From NCBI GenBank assembly GCA_030685235.1, contig MU839082.1:248001-312000 (forward strand): a DNA stretch of 64,000 nt. The letters are read 5' to 3'. The translations under genes were made by a program, and so were the position numbers. Numbering within the stretch: position 1 is the first letter of the stretch; each line of letters begins with the position of its first letter. Shown in pieces: positions 1 through 10,845 of this stretch. This DNA is from Copromyces sp. CBS 386.78. Its lineage: Eukaryota; Ascomycota; Sordariomycetes; Sordariales; Sordariaceae. Under the pieces are notes generated by a model that saw only the letters and a list, made by a program, of their open reading frames with translations, was not told where the DNA came from and searched no databases.

Positions 1-1355
1 ATGAGGCCCTGAACACTGGAACCTCGCCACCTCATTCACATACCACACCAAACTTTCCTTGGACTCAACCAGCAAGGAAATAGTGCTTTTACTCCTGGTT
101 TCATCAATTTTCAGCATGCTTTGAACACTGATCAAGGCAACTTCTCTTTGATCATTTATGGTAGCGAGAAGAGCCTGACCGGGAGCGATCTCTTTTGCCC
201 ACGCAAACCCGTGGATGTTCTCCGTCAACGCGAGTTGTTGGCCAGGCACCATCAGCCTTTCGCCAACACCCCAAAGCACGCTCCATGAAATCAACTCCCT
301 GCGCTGCAGCATTCCCTCGTTTGCCCTCGGTAAAATGTTGGCCACAGCGCTGTCGTCTCCGTACATGGCCAAGGTTCCAGAGCCCGTCAGGATGGCGAGT
401 ATAGGCCGCCGGTTGAGCCCCAATCCAGAAGGCGACCATGCTATCCTGACAACATGGTTCATACTGCTGCCCACGCCAGTAATGGGTCCGAAACCAGCGC
501 CAAAAGGTTGGTTGGTGCGCTGATGGGCGCCGATACCGTCATCGTCAGATTCATCCGCAGAGCTTAGAACATCTGAGACGTCGTCCTCACCATCAGAGTC
601 GCCATCGTCGTTACCGCTAGCGGCTGCTTGGACATCGTAGGGAAACGGAATGTCCTGCGTCTGGAAAAGCTCCCTGTTGATTCGTGGATCGAGTGGTGGG
701 TAGGAGACAGGCATGTGTTTGCTGCCTTCGGAGAATTGGGCTCTCGGGTTGTTGCGCCGGCTTTTGCTCTGGCCTTCTTCGTCATCAGACCAGGACGTTG
801 ACGGGGTCTCGCCATTGGGTTCCGGCGAGGGGCAGCCAGGCATAAAGATTTGGTGATGCCGGACATGTGCCTGAGCAAGCTGCTCCTTCTCCAGCCGTCG
901 TTTAGTGAGGTCTGGATACTCTGGGACGTAGACATGGACGGAGTCGTCGGCGGCTACGGCCAGCTCCCCGTCACATGAGAAGGCAATGGCACGCTTCACC
1001 AGGGGCCGTGAGTTGAGGCTGAGTTCTCTCAGAGGGAGAAACTGCGAGGCAATGTTAGCAAGAGGTCACGACGTTAAGACAAAGTGAGTGGCGTCTGATT
1101 GGTTGGCAATTATTTGATAACTGTGGTAGCGTAGTAACTGACAATCTGCACAGGCGGCGGTCCATCCATATCGTCATACAAAAGATGCCAGAAAAATGTG
1201 TTCTCGGACGGATATGTAGTATTACAGAATTGTATCAAAGGGGTTACGAGTAGAATGTGAAAGTAGAGAGAGGGTTACGCGGCGCGAAAGTATGTGAAAT
1301 TAAAAGGACCGTGTTAGCAACGTACCTTTTGTTGGGGCTTGGGCTCGTCGCTCAT
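1..1355 (-). CDS. TFIIIC 90-kDa subunit (Sfc9-like), 5' part only
   Basis: Partial gene running off the left edge. The first exon is 1355-1326 (ten codons, beginning M-S-D-E-P-K). A 284-nt intron follows, with a GTACGT donor at 1325, GCTAAC shortly before the acceptor, and acceptor AG at 1043-1042. Exon 2 is open from 1041 to base 1, giving 357 visible residues. The segment after the junction (PLRELSLNSRPLVKRAIAF, then CDGELAVAADDSVHVYVPEYP) resembles the WD40-type N-terminal domain of the TFIIIC 90-kDa subunit, which in the family helps assemble RNA polymerase III initiation complexes on tRNA and 5S genes. A later stretch (MNHVVRIAWSPSGLG) fits another propeller blade, and an Asp/Glu/Ser-rich loop lies between them. 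It is followed on the same strand by gpi8, about 450 bp upstream. Family assignment is by remembered similarity. The C-terminal part is outside the window. Confidence 0.75.
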
Positions 1356-1800
1356 GGTGATGATTGCCTCTTTTACCCGTGGTTGATTAATTGTGTGATC
1401 AAGCAGGCACGACTAGATTTTGTGTGTGAAAAAGAACGCCATAGCGGTATTTTCGGAACGGAAGGTACTCGTTAGTCGCCGGGATGGATTCGGAAGGGCA
1501 AGTGCAATGCGCTTGCAGGATGTAAGTGAGTGGATGGTTGAACTTTCCACTTTGGACGATGAGGAGGGACGACCAAAAGCATGAACTTTGCCTGCCCCAC
1601 CATGTCCAGTGCCAACCCTAACCCTTTGACGGATGTTGAGAGAAAGTCAGGGGCTCGAAGTCAAGGCGGGTTCTTTGATATCTCGACCTGTGTTCATCAC
1701 CAATCCAGGGCACACCATACCACGCTGAGGTGCAGTTTGCCCAAAGGTAAATAAAGAATAACATTATTTGATGGTTTTAGGATCCATCTCTCCTACTGCT
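1356..1800. other. Intergenic, gpi8 3' end to TFIIIC subunit 5' end
   Basis: About 445 bp between two tandem minus-strand genes. It should hold the gpi8 3' untranslated region and the TFIIIC-subunit promoter. I see no RNA gene, repeat or convincing ORF. Confidence 0.6.
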
Positions 1801-3071
1801 CTACTTCTGCCCAGATTCAAGCCATGACCCCATCTGCCATAACACTGCGCATCCGACAACAGCTCCCAGCGCAGAGAGCTTCTTCACCAACCAGTTATCG
1901 TCTGTAAGAGGTTTGGCGAACTGGCTCTTGTGAGTCAAAAGGGTCCCGTTCTTCGTCTCTTTCGTGGCCTCAGTAGTGGTTGTGTCCTCTTTCCCGACCG
2001 AGATGGCCTCCTCTTCGTCTGCCTTTTTTCTCAGCGTAGCAATAGTTTTGCTCAACGCAAGCATATCCTCTTCTAGAGTTGTGTTTTTGTGCCCATCAAC
2101 CTCCACATTTTGTACGTTGCCGAAGAAGTCCGTCACAAGGCGGCTTCGTGCTGCCTCGGCTCCTCCCGGGAACAAATCGTAACGTACTCCCGCGTTTGAG
2201 TGAATTTTTTCATATGTGTAGCTGTCAAAGAGATCACCGACCGTCCTCTTGCTGCTGGTGTCTCGGACTTCATTTTCAAGGAACTCGAGGTTATAGTAGG
2301 TGTATCGATCAATGACCGCCACTCCAATATCGTTATCAGCGTGGTGGGAGTAAGACGACTGGTCGAGTTCGGAAGATCCGGTCGCGATAATATTAGGGGA
2401 GTAAAGCTTGCTGTACATGGTGTTTGCTTGACAGGTATCAATCATGAAGAGGATCTCGTGGTATCTGGGCGCAAGAGGAGTTAGCACCACCTAAGGAGTT
2501 GCGAAAAGCGGACATGTAGGGGAACACACCTCTTCTTTTCCCACATTTGCTCAAAAGCATCCGCCAAATCAAATGCGCCGATCTCCTCCGCATCCTGGAA
2601 CTTGAGAAACTCGTTGCCTCCGTGTCCAGTCATGTACACCAAAATATTGCTCCGGTCGTCTGTCAACAGCCTCTTGCTCCGTGGCATCTCATCGCCCACA
2701 CGATCAGTCAAGAGGCGGATAAAGTTTTCGACCGTCACTTCATATCCCCTATAATCTACTTCGATGTTGTCGCCATAGAGATCGACGGCGCGGTCGGCAT
2801 TCGAGTACACTGTTCCGGGGAAGGCATTTCGGGGATTGCAGGCCATGTCATCCGGAAGCATGAGGATGATCTGCGAGTCGGGAATCCCGAGACGCTTCAC
2901 GGTGCGGTATATGGACAGCACATTGGCAAGATGACGGTAGTTGAACCAAAACCGGGATGTGCACACGAGGACGGCCCAGTTACTCGTGTGCTCGGCCTCG
3001 ACAACGGCGGCGGTGCCGAGCAGCATCGCGCCCAAGAGGGCCGGCAGCCGAAGAATACTGCTAAGCTTCAT
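1801..3071 (-). CDS. gpi8: GPI-anchor transamidase catalytic subunit (Gpi8/PIG-K)
   Basis: Cysteine protease of the C13 (legumain-like) family. It cleaves the C-terminal signal of precursor proteins and transfers them to glycosylphosphatidylinositol in the endoplasmic reticulum membrane. There are two exons: 3071-2530 and 2464-1801. The 65-nt intron (donor GTGTGT, branch CTAAC, acceptor CCCAG) splits an Arg codon to give [16 protein letters not shown] across the junction, the expected family sequence. The product is 401 aa. It has an N-terminal signal peptide (residues 1-26), the catalytic dyad His150 (MTGHGGNEF) and Cys192 (DTCQANTMY), and one C-terminal transmembrane helix (about 375-395), as in yeast Gpi8. 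Length and both catalytic residues are normal. Likely clients in this window are the GH72 protein at 26.5 kb and the surface protein at 43.6 kb. Confidence 0.95.
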
Positions 3072-5467
3072 CTTTTATTTGGGTCCGGATCCGAGATGTC
3101 GGGATCGGTGGCGGTACCTCGACCGAGTGTCGCCGGCTGTCGTAGAGACCGGGAGGAGGAACTGCCGTCGGGTGGAGAGGGTCGAGTGTCGCGTGGATGT
3201 TCGGATGGTATTCTGATTTCAAAGCGTTTCCATATCCGTCGTCCCTTCGCGACCCATGATCAAGGCAGTCGGCCGCTCAGTTCTTGTGTCGTCGGGTGGC
3301 GTGGATGAAGTGTTGGATGAAGCGCGGAAGGAAGCGTGCGTGCAGAGAATGGTCGTCCACTGAGCGCAGAATCCGGGCCAATTCCGACTGCGTTGCAGTG
3401 CCTGCAAGCTGTCATGGGCGCGTTCGTTTTGAGGCCTGGTTATATAATGCTTGGCGTAATAAACAATTTCAAGGGGGGGTCGCTATACAGGTCCCAACTT
3501 TTCCCACCCTAAGCATTTAGTCTAGTACATCTCACAATACAAAGCACATCCAACTTTCCGAGCCTTTCACTAAGAAATTTGTAGAAGCGCTTTTACCAAG
3601 CGGTTAACAATTGCCGGGAAACTCCTTTTCGCAACTTAGCTGGCCCAAAAGGGGGCTTTTTGGGTGGATTGCTGTGTTCTGGGTTGCAGAGAACGTTTAG
3701 TTGCTTGCGGAATGTATCTTAAGAAAAGAGGTCTGTGCAACTTCCGAAACAGGTTAGTTTTTGGGACCTGGATAGCGACCCCCATTTCAGGGGTATCCTC
3801 GTAGCTCCTTCCCCCCGGCGACGCCAATAATGAGGGGTGCCGCTTTCCCCTGAATGGCGAGCTAGGCTTGGCTGGAACAAGAGCTTTGAAAGCTTCAAAG
3901 ATCATCTGACACAAGCGCGTCCAAAGTGTTCTTGTTGTCAAGCCCGTTAGTTGTCGTTGCTTCTTCACCGCAGAGGCAGTTTCCCATCCACAATCTGCTA
4001 CTCATCACTGCATGATCCCACTACCATAAAAGTTACACATCCAATCAGTACGAGTTAAACCACCACATGTGATCGAAGTGACGACAGGATGCAGATCTGT
4101 TGATAACCCCAAGGCATCCGAGGTTTACGTTTAGTTGGATGACAAGGAGGGGGGAGTATGGATCCAGCTGGTGGAAGATCCATCTCTACATATTACTAAC
4201 CGCACCTCCATCTATCTCTATGCTGTATATTCCATACTCCCAGAACAATCAATCATCCTTAAGTAATTTCGCACTTTTCACAACTCTGTCACCTTGCCTG
4301 GTCAGTCGCAACCGGGCTACAGACCATAATCAGGCCAGAGCTTTGCCTCTCTCGCGAGCGTGGCACGTCCTCCGTCCGAGTTCCAAGTGAAAGTCAGTCA
4401 CGCCAAGAAGGAGCCAAACGAGCAATTACCCGGCTCATTGAAGGTTGGTCGCTAGCCAGATTTTGAACTTGTCAGGGTTCCCGTCGTTCCTTCTCCCAGC
4501 AGCGCGCTTTGTTTGATGTCCTGAGAGTCTGATTCCCAGTGAAACTCCGGCAGCTTCGATCCTTCTTTGACGCTGCACGTTTCCTCCACTACTGGACGCT
4601 AATCCCCACTCCGGGAGCCGCTACGCTGCCCTGGCTGCTACTTTAAACTGGCTGCAGCCCCGCTTGTACAACTCTATTAACATTACCTTGGGATATATTA
4701 GAGCCCGATCGAGAGGGATAGGAACCTTGCAACACACTCACGCCTGCAACCTCGTCAAACAGCACTGCAAGTGGTCCGGGCATTGCAATATTTACGAGGC
4801 TTGTTGTTTAATCGGACACCGGTTCTCGCATCGCAATCCAAAACCCCAGGTGACTAATCCTACATTTGCCTGGTGAGTCTGGTCGGACATCCAGGACCTA
4901 CAAGTAGCCTTTCAGTTCCTTCCCTTTGTTCCAGTTCCCTCGCGTCTCCAACTTCGACTATAAACTCCCGTCCACCCACTGTCTCTCCGTCCACTCCTGT
5001 CTTCCAGTATCCTGCTCTTCAGTCTTCCCAGTCGTCTTCCACCGGTCGATCCAGATTTTCCGCCAATACAGTATTCAGCCCCAGCCTCGTTTTCCAGACG
5101 ACTCCACAGATATCGCGTCTGGTCCGTTCTGGTTCGAGAGGCCTCGGTTGAGCCCTGACAACTTCTCCGCAACCCATCGTCATCGTGGGCCTACCCTTCC
5201 CCGGTCAAAGAGACGGACGTCTCGCCTTCCCCAAAGAGCCTGGATCTCAGCTTTGCTCCATCCTGATAGTTCCACCTATTACACACAACCCTCCGCGCAA
5301 CATCGGACCCTGAATCCCGAGTCCTGAAACCCTCAGCCACTCATCATTCCTTTGTTCGGAACGAGAGCCCCTAGGCACATACAAAGCACCAGCTGCTGTT
5401 TCGACTTCTTCAACGCCTCGCTTTCTTGTCTTGACCATCAACAAACCAAGATCCACAGGATACCATC
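3072..5467. other. Intergenic between gpi8 and histidine phosphatase gene
   Basis: About 2.4 kb between divergently transcribed genes. It holds a 310-bp inverted-repeat element (3474-3783, listed separately). The last 600 bp are pyrimidine-rich and probably form the leader of the phosphatase gene. Short ORFs overlap on both strands here without recognisable domains and were not called. Confidence 0.6.
3474..3783. mobile_element. MITE-like inverted-repeat element, 310 bp
   Basis: The ends form a terminal inverted repeat of about 23 bp with one mismatch. The left end reads GGGGGTCGCTATACAGGTCC; the right end read on the other strand has C in place of the second A of ATACAGG. The flanks carry ATTTCAAG (3466-3473) and ATTTCAGG (3784-3791), matching at 7 of 8 bases, which would suit an 8-bp target duplication of the hAT type. 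There is no coding capacity inside. The duplication is imperfect and overlaps a G run, so the exact ends are approximate. Confidence 0.5.
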
Positions 5468-7449
5468 ATGGGCAAGCCTCCAGCATACCTTTTTGTTGTA
5501 AGGTAAGCTGAATCTCTGTGCACCTTGATGGCCACGGCGTTCCTTTCTGCGTGACGTCTTGTGGCCTTCGTGTCTCCAATCTTGTTCGGACGTAACTGAC
5601 CACGCCATGAAACAGGCACGGATTGCGCCTCGATGTAGCCGACAAGAACTGGCATCTCACATCGTCGACTCCCTACGATCCTCCCCTCACATATAGCGGC
5701 TGGAACCAAGCCAAAAACCTCGGAGCTCGGATAGCGAACATTATCCGAGAGAGAGTCAAGAAGGACGAAACAGCTGCCAGTGCCGCAGCGCAAACCGATC
5801 CCACAGCGAAACCGAAACGCAAACGTTACGAGGTCGTCATCCATAGCTCCCCGTTTCTGCGATGCATCCAGACCTCCGTTGCTATCAGTGCCGGTCTGGC
5901 ACAAGACTCGACCCCATTCGGACCCTCTACAAGTGGCGATAACAAAGAGCTTTCAGGCAGCTTTGCCCACGGTCACCGAGCAAGGCCGTCCACCGCGTCC
6001 GATTCCGGTACTGGCCCAGCACCCTTAAAGATAGTTCAAGGGCCGGTCATCCGCAAATGTGTTCTCCGGCTGGACGCTTTTCTGGGCGAGTGGCTGTCTC
6101 CTAGCTACTACGAACTCATCAGCCCGCCTCCCGAGTCTGTCATGATGCTTGCAAGCGCCAAGGCAGATCTCCTCAGACGCGAAGATTACAGCAGCTACCC
6201 TAACTCCAATTCTTACAACCACTCAAACCTCCAAGGGCAGCTTTGGAGCCCGAGTACGCAGCGCCCTCTGTCCCCAACAATTAGCTCCGTCGACCCTTTG
6301 GAGAAAGATGATCTGTCTAGTGTAGCAAGTTCTCTGCCTAGGAGCGATAGTGTCAGCAGCCAGAGCACTTGTCAATCTCAGCCAGATTCTACCGTACAGT
6401 CGGCCACTCAACCATTTCCAGCCATGGGTTACGTCCCGCCAGTTCCGCAGTACGCAGTCAAGAATAACAACACCGTCCCTCCGGGTTTTGTTGCACATGC
6501 TCGGGATGCGTGCTGTGATATTGACTACCAATGGGACTCGATGCGGGCTCCCCTGAACTGGGGTGACGGTGGTTCCTTTCCCGAGGAGTGGGCTTCGATG
6601 CATAGAAGATTTGGTGAAGGTATCCAGATGCTAGTAGACTGGTATTCCACAGCTGAACACCCTGCCAAAATGGTCACCAAGACGGTTTCGCGCTTCGGCC
6701 GGCCGGTCCAGGCCCAGGAATCCGAAGATAGCGACGACGTGGAGACTGAATCCGTCGTTATCTTGGTATCGCATGGTGCGGGATGCAATGCATTGATTGG
6801 CGCCATTACCCATCAGCCAGTTCTCGCAGACGTTGCAATGGCGTCGCTAACAATGGCGGTTCGGAAGCCGGACCAGGAACTGCATGAGAGCATCCAACGA
6901 TGCCAGAAGGAAAAGACGCCCATCCATCATTACTACGATCTCAAGCTGTTTGCCGACACAGATCACCTTCGCACTCCTGGTCAAGCACCGAACCTGTCGC
7001 GGTCTACCTCTATCTCGGTCGCTAGTGTCGCCACTGCCCGGAACCGGCACACTCACTCCCACTCTCTTTCCACGTCGTCCACGTCGTCCACGAACTTCTC
7101 GTATCAGGACATTGTGGGAGGGCGAGGGGGTGTGTCTAACGATCTCTTGAGCGCCAGTCGCCGAGTCTCTAGTGGCTCCTCTACCACTCCTAGGTTTGTG
7201 TTTGGTACCTCCAGTGCCAGCAATGGAAGCGGAGGCGGCATTACGGTCGGAAGTGGCGTCTCATCATTCGGCTTGAGCAAGCCTTCGAATCTGTCAACAG
7301 GGCTTGGACGTAAGCCGTCTATGGGACTGTGGTCACCAACCAGCCTCCGCAACGGTACTGGATTCGACGATGACGATGACGACGACAACATGGTGTTGAA
7401 TTTCGGCACCCCGGCAAACGATTCCAAACCTTCTACTATGAAATGGTGA
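5468..7449 (+). CDS. Histidine phosphatase (phosphoglycerate mutase superfamily) protein
   Basis: Two exons, 5468-5502 and 5616-7449, with a GTAAGC donor and an AACAG acceptor. The splice restores the phospho-acceptor motif R-H-G at residues 12-14 (VVRHGLRLD), which neither exon holds alone. That fixes both the start and the intron. The product is 622 aa. Further superfamily marks are HSSPFLRCIQTSVAI (second active-site Arg), GEWLSPSYYE, and the late catalytic His398 in VILVSHGAGCNAL. Between and after these lie Ser/Thr/Pro-rich, probably disordered insertions, and the tail ends with an Asp run (about seven Asp) before NMVLNF. The substrate is unknown; this superfamily includes sugar-phosphate and protein-tyrosine phosphatases. 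I infer a soluble phosphatase, not a glycolytic mutase, because of its size and the disordered inserts. Confidence 0.88.
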
Positions 7450-8730
7450 CCTAGAGGAGGCGAGCCGGCGATTAGCTTGATGACATGTGCGGGTAACTAC
7501 CTTTGGCACATATTTCCTTGGTTGTATTCACCAACATAAGCATATGGGATAAGCGGGCGTTTTGGGTTTTCTTCACCACTTTGTCTTGTCGCGATACCAG
7601 AAGATCGGGTCTTCTTATGGGTGTGGAAATTGGGGAAACTTTGGGATATCTCTGGATTTGGTTCGGGCAGTAGGAACAAAGGAAGAGGAGATGAAAGAGG
7701 ATGGGATATCTGGTGCACACCCTCACGGGAGAATGAACCTACTCGACTCGCATGTCTTGCTTTTATTTGCTCGGGCTCTACGGTCATGTTACTACGGCGC
7801 AAACGGTGTTTTCTCCTCTCCTTGGTCTCCCAAGCATAGCTTAATCTATATCTTCAAAAGGCAGTTATTATTCATTTTGGAAATATCGCACCGTTTCCTT
7901 TCCCACAGATGCCACGGGAATACCTGTCTGTGCACAACCTGTACGTACACAACCTACACTCAAGCGAAGTCAGAGATGACTGGACAGTAGCCACCCAAGC
8001 ATCTGAACGATTGGCCGCGACGTCATCTGGTGTGATGTTGAACATCAAGACTCCCAGAGGTAACTAACTCACCGGCTGTCTTGTAAACAAGACGTATTAG
8101 GAAATTGAACCCGATTACACTGCTTTAGTTACAACTCGTCTCACTAGGTACTGAATGCGATTTAATCTCTGAACCCCTGTCTGGCTTTGCTGACATTGAC
8201 TCTGTCTCTTTCTGTTTGACGATGATGTTTGAAAGGATGGGCTGTCAGGATTTCGCTCAACAACATGTCACATGTTGTTCGAACTTGATAAAACCCCTTG
8301 AACTGGTTGGGCGATGTCGATTTAAAGGATTTAGATTGGAAAGTTTTCTCTTTTTTCTCTCTTTTTTCCCGAAACTTTACTCACCTTCCTCGTGTATTTG
8401 GATTAAGTTGCGTCCAACCATAGATGTAAGGGGCATGTACATACCTAAGGATCGAACGGGAATCGAACGGCCATCGAACTACTACCAGGTACGTACGGGC
8501 TGGCTTAGCCATAACATAAGCATGCGGTTTCTTATGGAGTGCTTTGCCCGCGCGGCGCCGCGGCCGCTATGGAGTGTTGAAACCGCCTTAACCCCGGCGC
8601 GTCCCGGGTCGCCCGCCGAAGCATGGACCCCTGGGCCCCACCTTTCTGTCACGGATCTCGGGAGGATCTCGGGGGACTAGGCGCCCGTGCCGCTAAAGGG
8701 GGCCCACGGGGGTCTGTGTTTTGTAGTGTA

Positions 8731-8965
8731 CACATCACCCCTTAAAGCTTTGTTAGCGCGGTTCATGTAATAGGGGTCTGTAAAACTTCATAAAAAAAAC
8801 AACGGGGTAACAACATTCAAAACGGAAAATTGGAGAGAGTATATGAAACGGGTAAAACGCATTAGGTTGATACCAACTTTTTGCATGAAAATTGGTAGAA
8901 TGTTGGTTGAGTTGCGAAGAGCACGTTGTGAAGTCCAGCGCTAACGAACTTCCAGGGGTGATGTG
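8731..8965. mobile_element. MITE-like element with TA target duplication, 235 bp
   Basis: Imperfect terminal inverted repeats of about 30 bp. Both ends begin CACATCACCCCT when read inward and share GTTAGCGC further in, with a few mismatches and one indel between. TA dinucleotides flank both sides (8729-8730 and 8966-8967). This fits a non-autonomous Tc1/mariner-type element. The interior is AT-rich with no transposase. Confidence 0.55.
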
Positions 8966-9665
8966 TAGACCAGCGGCCAACGGGAGGCACGGGCGGTTGG
9001 GCGGTTGATCTGGGGGGTTAAATGTCTCTGATGTCACCCTAATCCACTCATCCCTTCGGAAGACGGAAAGTTCACGGTTCTGCAACAGAAAGCATTTCGG
9101 ATCACCGCTGGCTTGTGAGGCTGGTTACTCCGTGCAGATGAAGGCAAAACATTTTCTGTCGCCCCTGCTGAATGCTGTCTGTTTGTTGGTATCGGTGGGA
9201 TGTTTCTGGCCTTTCCTCGGCAGATGTTCTGGCGATTCTTGGTAAGCAGGGCAGATCGGGTCAGGTCAGACTCGGGAGTTTTCTGATCCAATGCGACTTC
9301 GATGATGGAAAGCGACGGGGACCGAGCCACTTTATGAATGCCTGGCTGGGGGTGGAGGGACAAGTATGTGGTTGATGCGTTCAACCTACCTAATCACGTT
9401 GCGATAAACCAGGCTTTTCTTTCATAACTCTGGGCTTCCATCTCATGCCCTTTCCGATATCTTATCCCGTCTTTGCGCCGAGGCTGCCAGGGACTCATTG
9501 ATAGACGGTGTTGGATACCACATCAGCGCTGCCACTGCCCGGTCAAACGTGCGGTTGTGTGTCCCTGCACCCTGCTGAGCAACTCGCGGAGAGGCCGTAC
9601 ACTAGAGACGCAGATACTGCCCCTGAATGGAACCCCAGACCCCTCTTGACTCTTTCTGCTCGATA

Positions 9666-10204
9666 CTCGGGGGTTGCGGTGCGCGGGAGCGTTTTTTACC
9701 CCCTCTCCATAAGAGAGGGGGTAGAATAAATATGGGCCGGTAAAATAATCTGGGACAGCACAGAACACCACCAGATCAATCCATATAATAATAGAAATCA
9801 CCAGATCTCTTGTTTACCATATACACTTCCTATCTAGGTAGTCTACGTAACCTTATAGCATTTTTACGTTGATAAAAGCGGCGATGTATATATGGGTGTT
9901 TATATAGGGATGGGTTATACTGTTAGTAAATTTTAGAACACCACCAGATCAATCTATATAATAATAGAAATCACCAGATCTCTTGTTTACCATATATACT
10001 TCCTATCTAGGTAGTCTACGTAACCTTATAGCATTTTTACGTTGATGAAAGCGGCGATGTATATATGGGTGTTTATATGGGGATGGGTCATACTGTTAGT
10101 AAATTTTTGTGCTGTCCCAGATTATTTTACCGGCCCATATTTATTCTACCCCCTCTCTTATGGAGAGGGGGTAAAAAACGCTCCCGCGCACCGCAACCCC
10201 CGAG
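9666..10204. mobile_element. Inverted-repeat element with 97-bp perfect TIRs, TA-flanked
   Basis: The left arm 9666-9762 and right arm 10108-10204 are exact reverse complements over 97 bp, beginning CTCGGGGGTTGCGGTGCGCG. TA flanks both ends (9664-9665 and 10205-10206), as for Tc1/mariner insertions. Each arm contains its own small palindrome (CCCCCTCTC...GAGAGGGGG). The centre holds two direct copies of a 173-bp unit (9763-9935 and 9936-10108). There is no coding capacity, so it is non-autonomous. I do not recognise the family by sequence. Confidence 0.8.
9763..10108. repeat. Tandem duplication of a 173-bp unit inside the element
   Basis: Two adjacent 173-bp copies. Apart from the last base (the boundary with the right arm) they differ at only five positions. 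In every case one copy has TpA where the other has CpA, or TpG on the opposite strand. Two changes are in the second copy and three in the first. That is the dinucleotide preference of RIP in Neurospora. Confidence 0.85.
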
Positions 10205-10845
10205 TAATCCTGTCCATCAGCCCATCCATATCCTGACTTCTCGGTCACATCCGTTTCGGCCACTCGTTCGGCCTCCTGCTCCTGTGTCGCGGTATCCAGT
10301 TTCTGCTGCGGAACTGCGGCTCCATCCGGGACTTGGCTTTGTACCGACGCCCATCATCCGTGTTACATGTGCTATCAAAACGACACATAACGTCACCGCC
10401 GCTCTGTTGGTTGTTTGCGGACGCATCCGCGGTGGGCGCGGACGGCTCGTTGGGGGTACGGTAGCGAATGTGTAGCTACATACGACGCTACACTTGGCAT
10501 CCACAACACAGGAAGGACCTGCCACAATTTGAAAATGTCCTGCCAACCTGGTCCGCCCGCCACTGAGAACAGACATCTAGAACCGTTATCCTGATCCGAG
10601 TTGGATCTTTACCTGTGACACACTTGAGATACTGTTGTGAAGGGCTTCTTTATATACCGTGGTCCCTTTAGTCGTCACGCCCGACCTACGTTTTCCCAAG
10701 CTTCTTCAGACAACGATCGAGCACTTGCGATCTCATACCCTACCTACGGCTTTGCGGGACGAGCCTTTCATATCGACTTCAATCCGATTCGGACAACTTA
10801 AGGTACCTGTTAGACAACGGCGACCAGATGGGTCCTACAAGTGCC

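Larger units (their letters stand above)
7450..10845. other. Gene-free stretch with two inverted-repeat elements
   Basis: About 3.4 kb between the phosphatase gene and the F-box gene. It holds two TA-flanked inverted-repeat elements (8731-8965 and 9666-10204, listed separately). A GC-rich island lies at about 8545-8720, just left of the first element, with short inverted matches (GCGGTTTC near 8524 and GAAACCGC near 8579). No ORF here has recognisable domains or splice-consistent structure. The last 250 bp should hold the F-box gene promoter. Confidence 0.6.
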
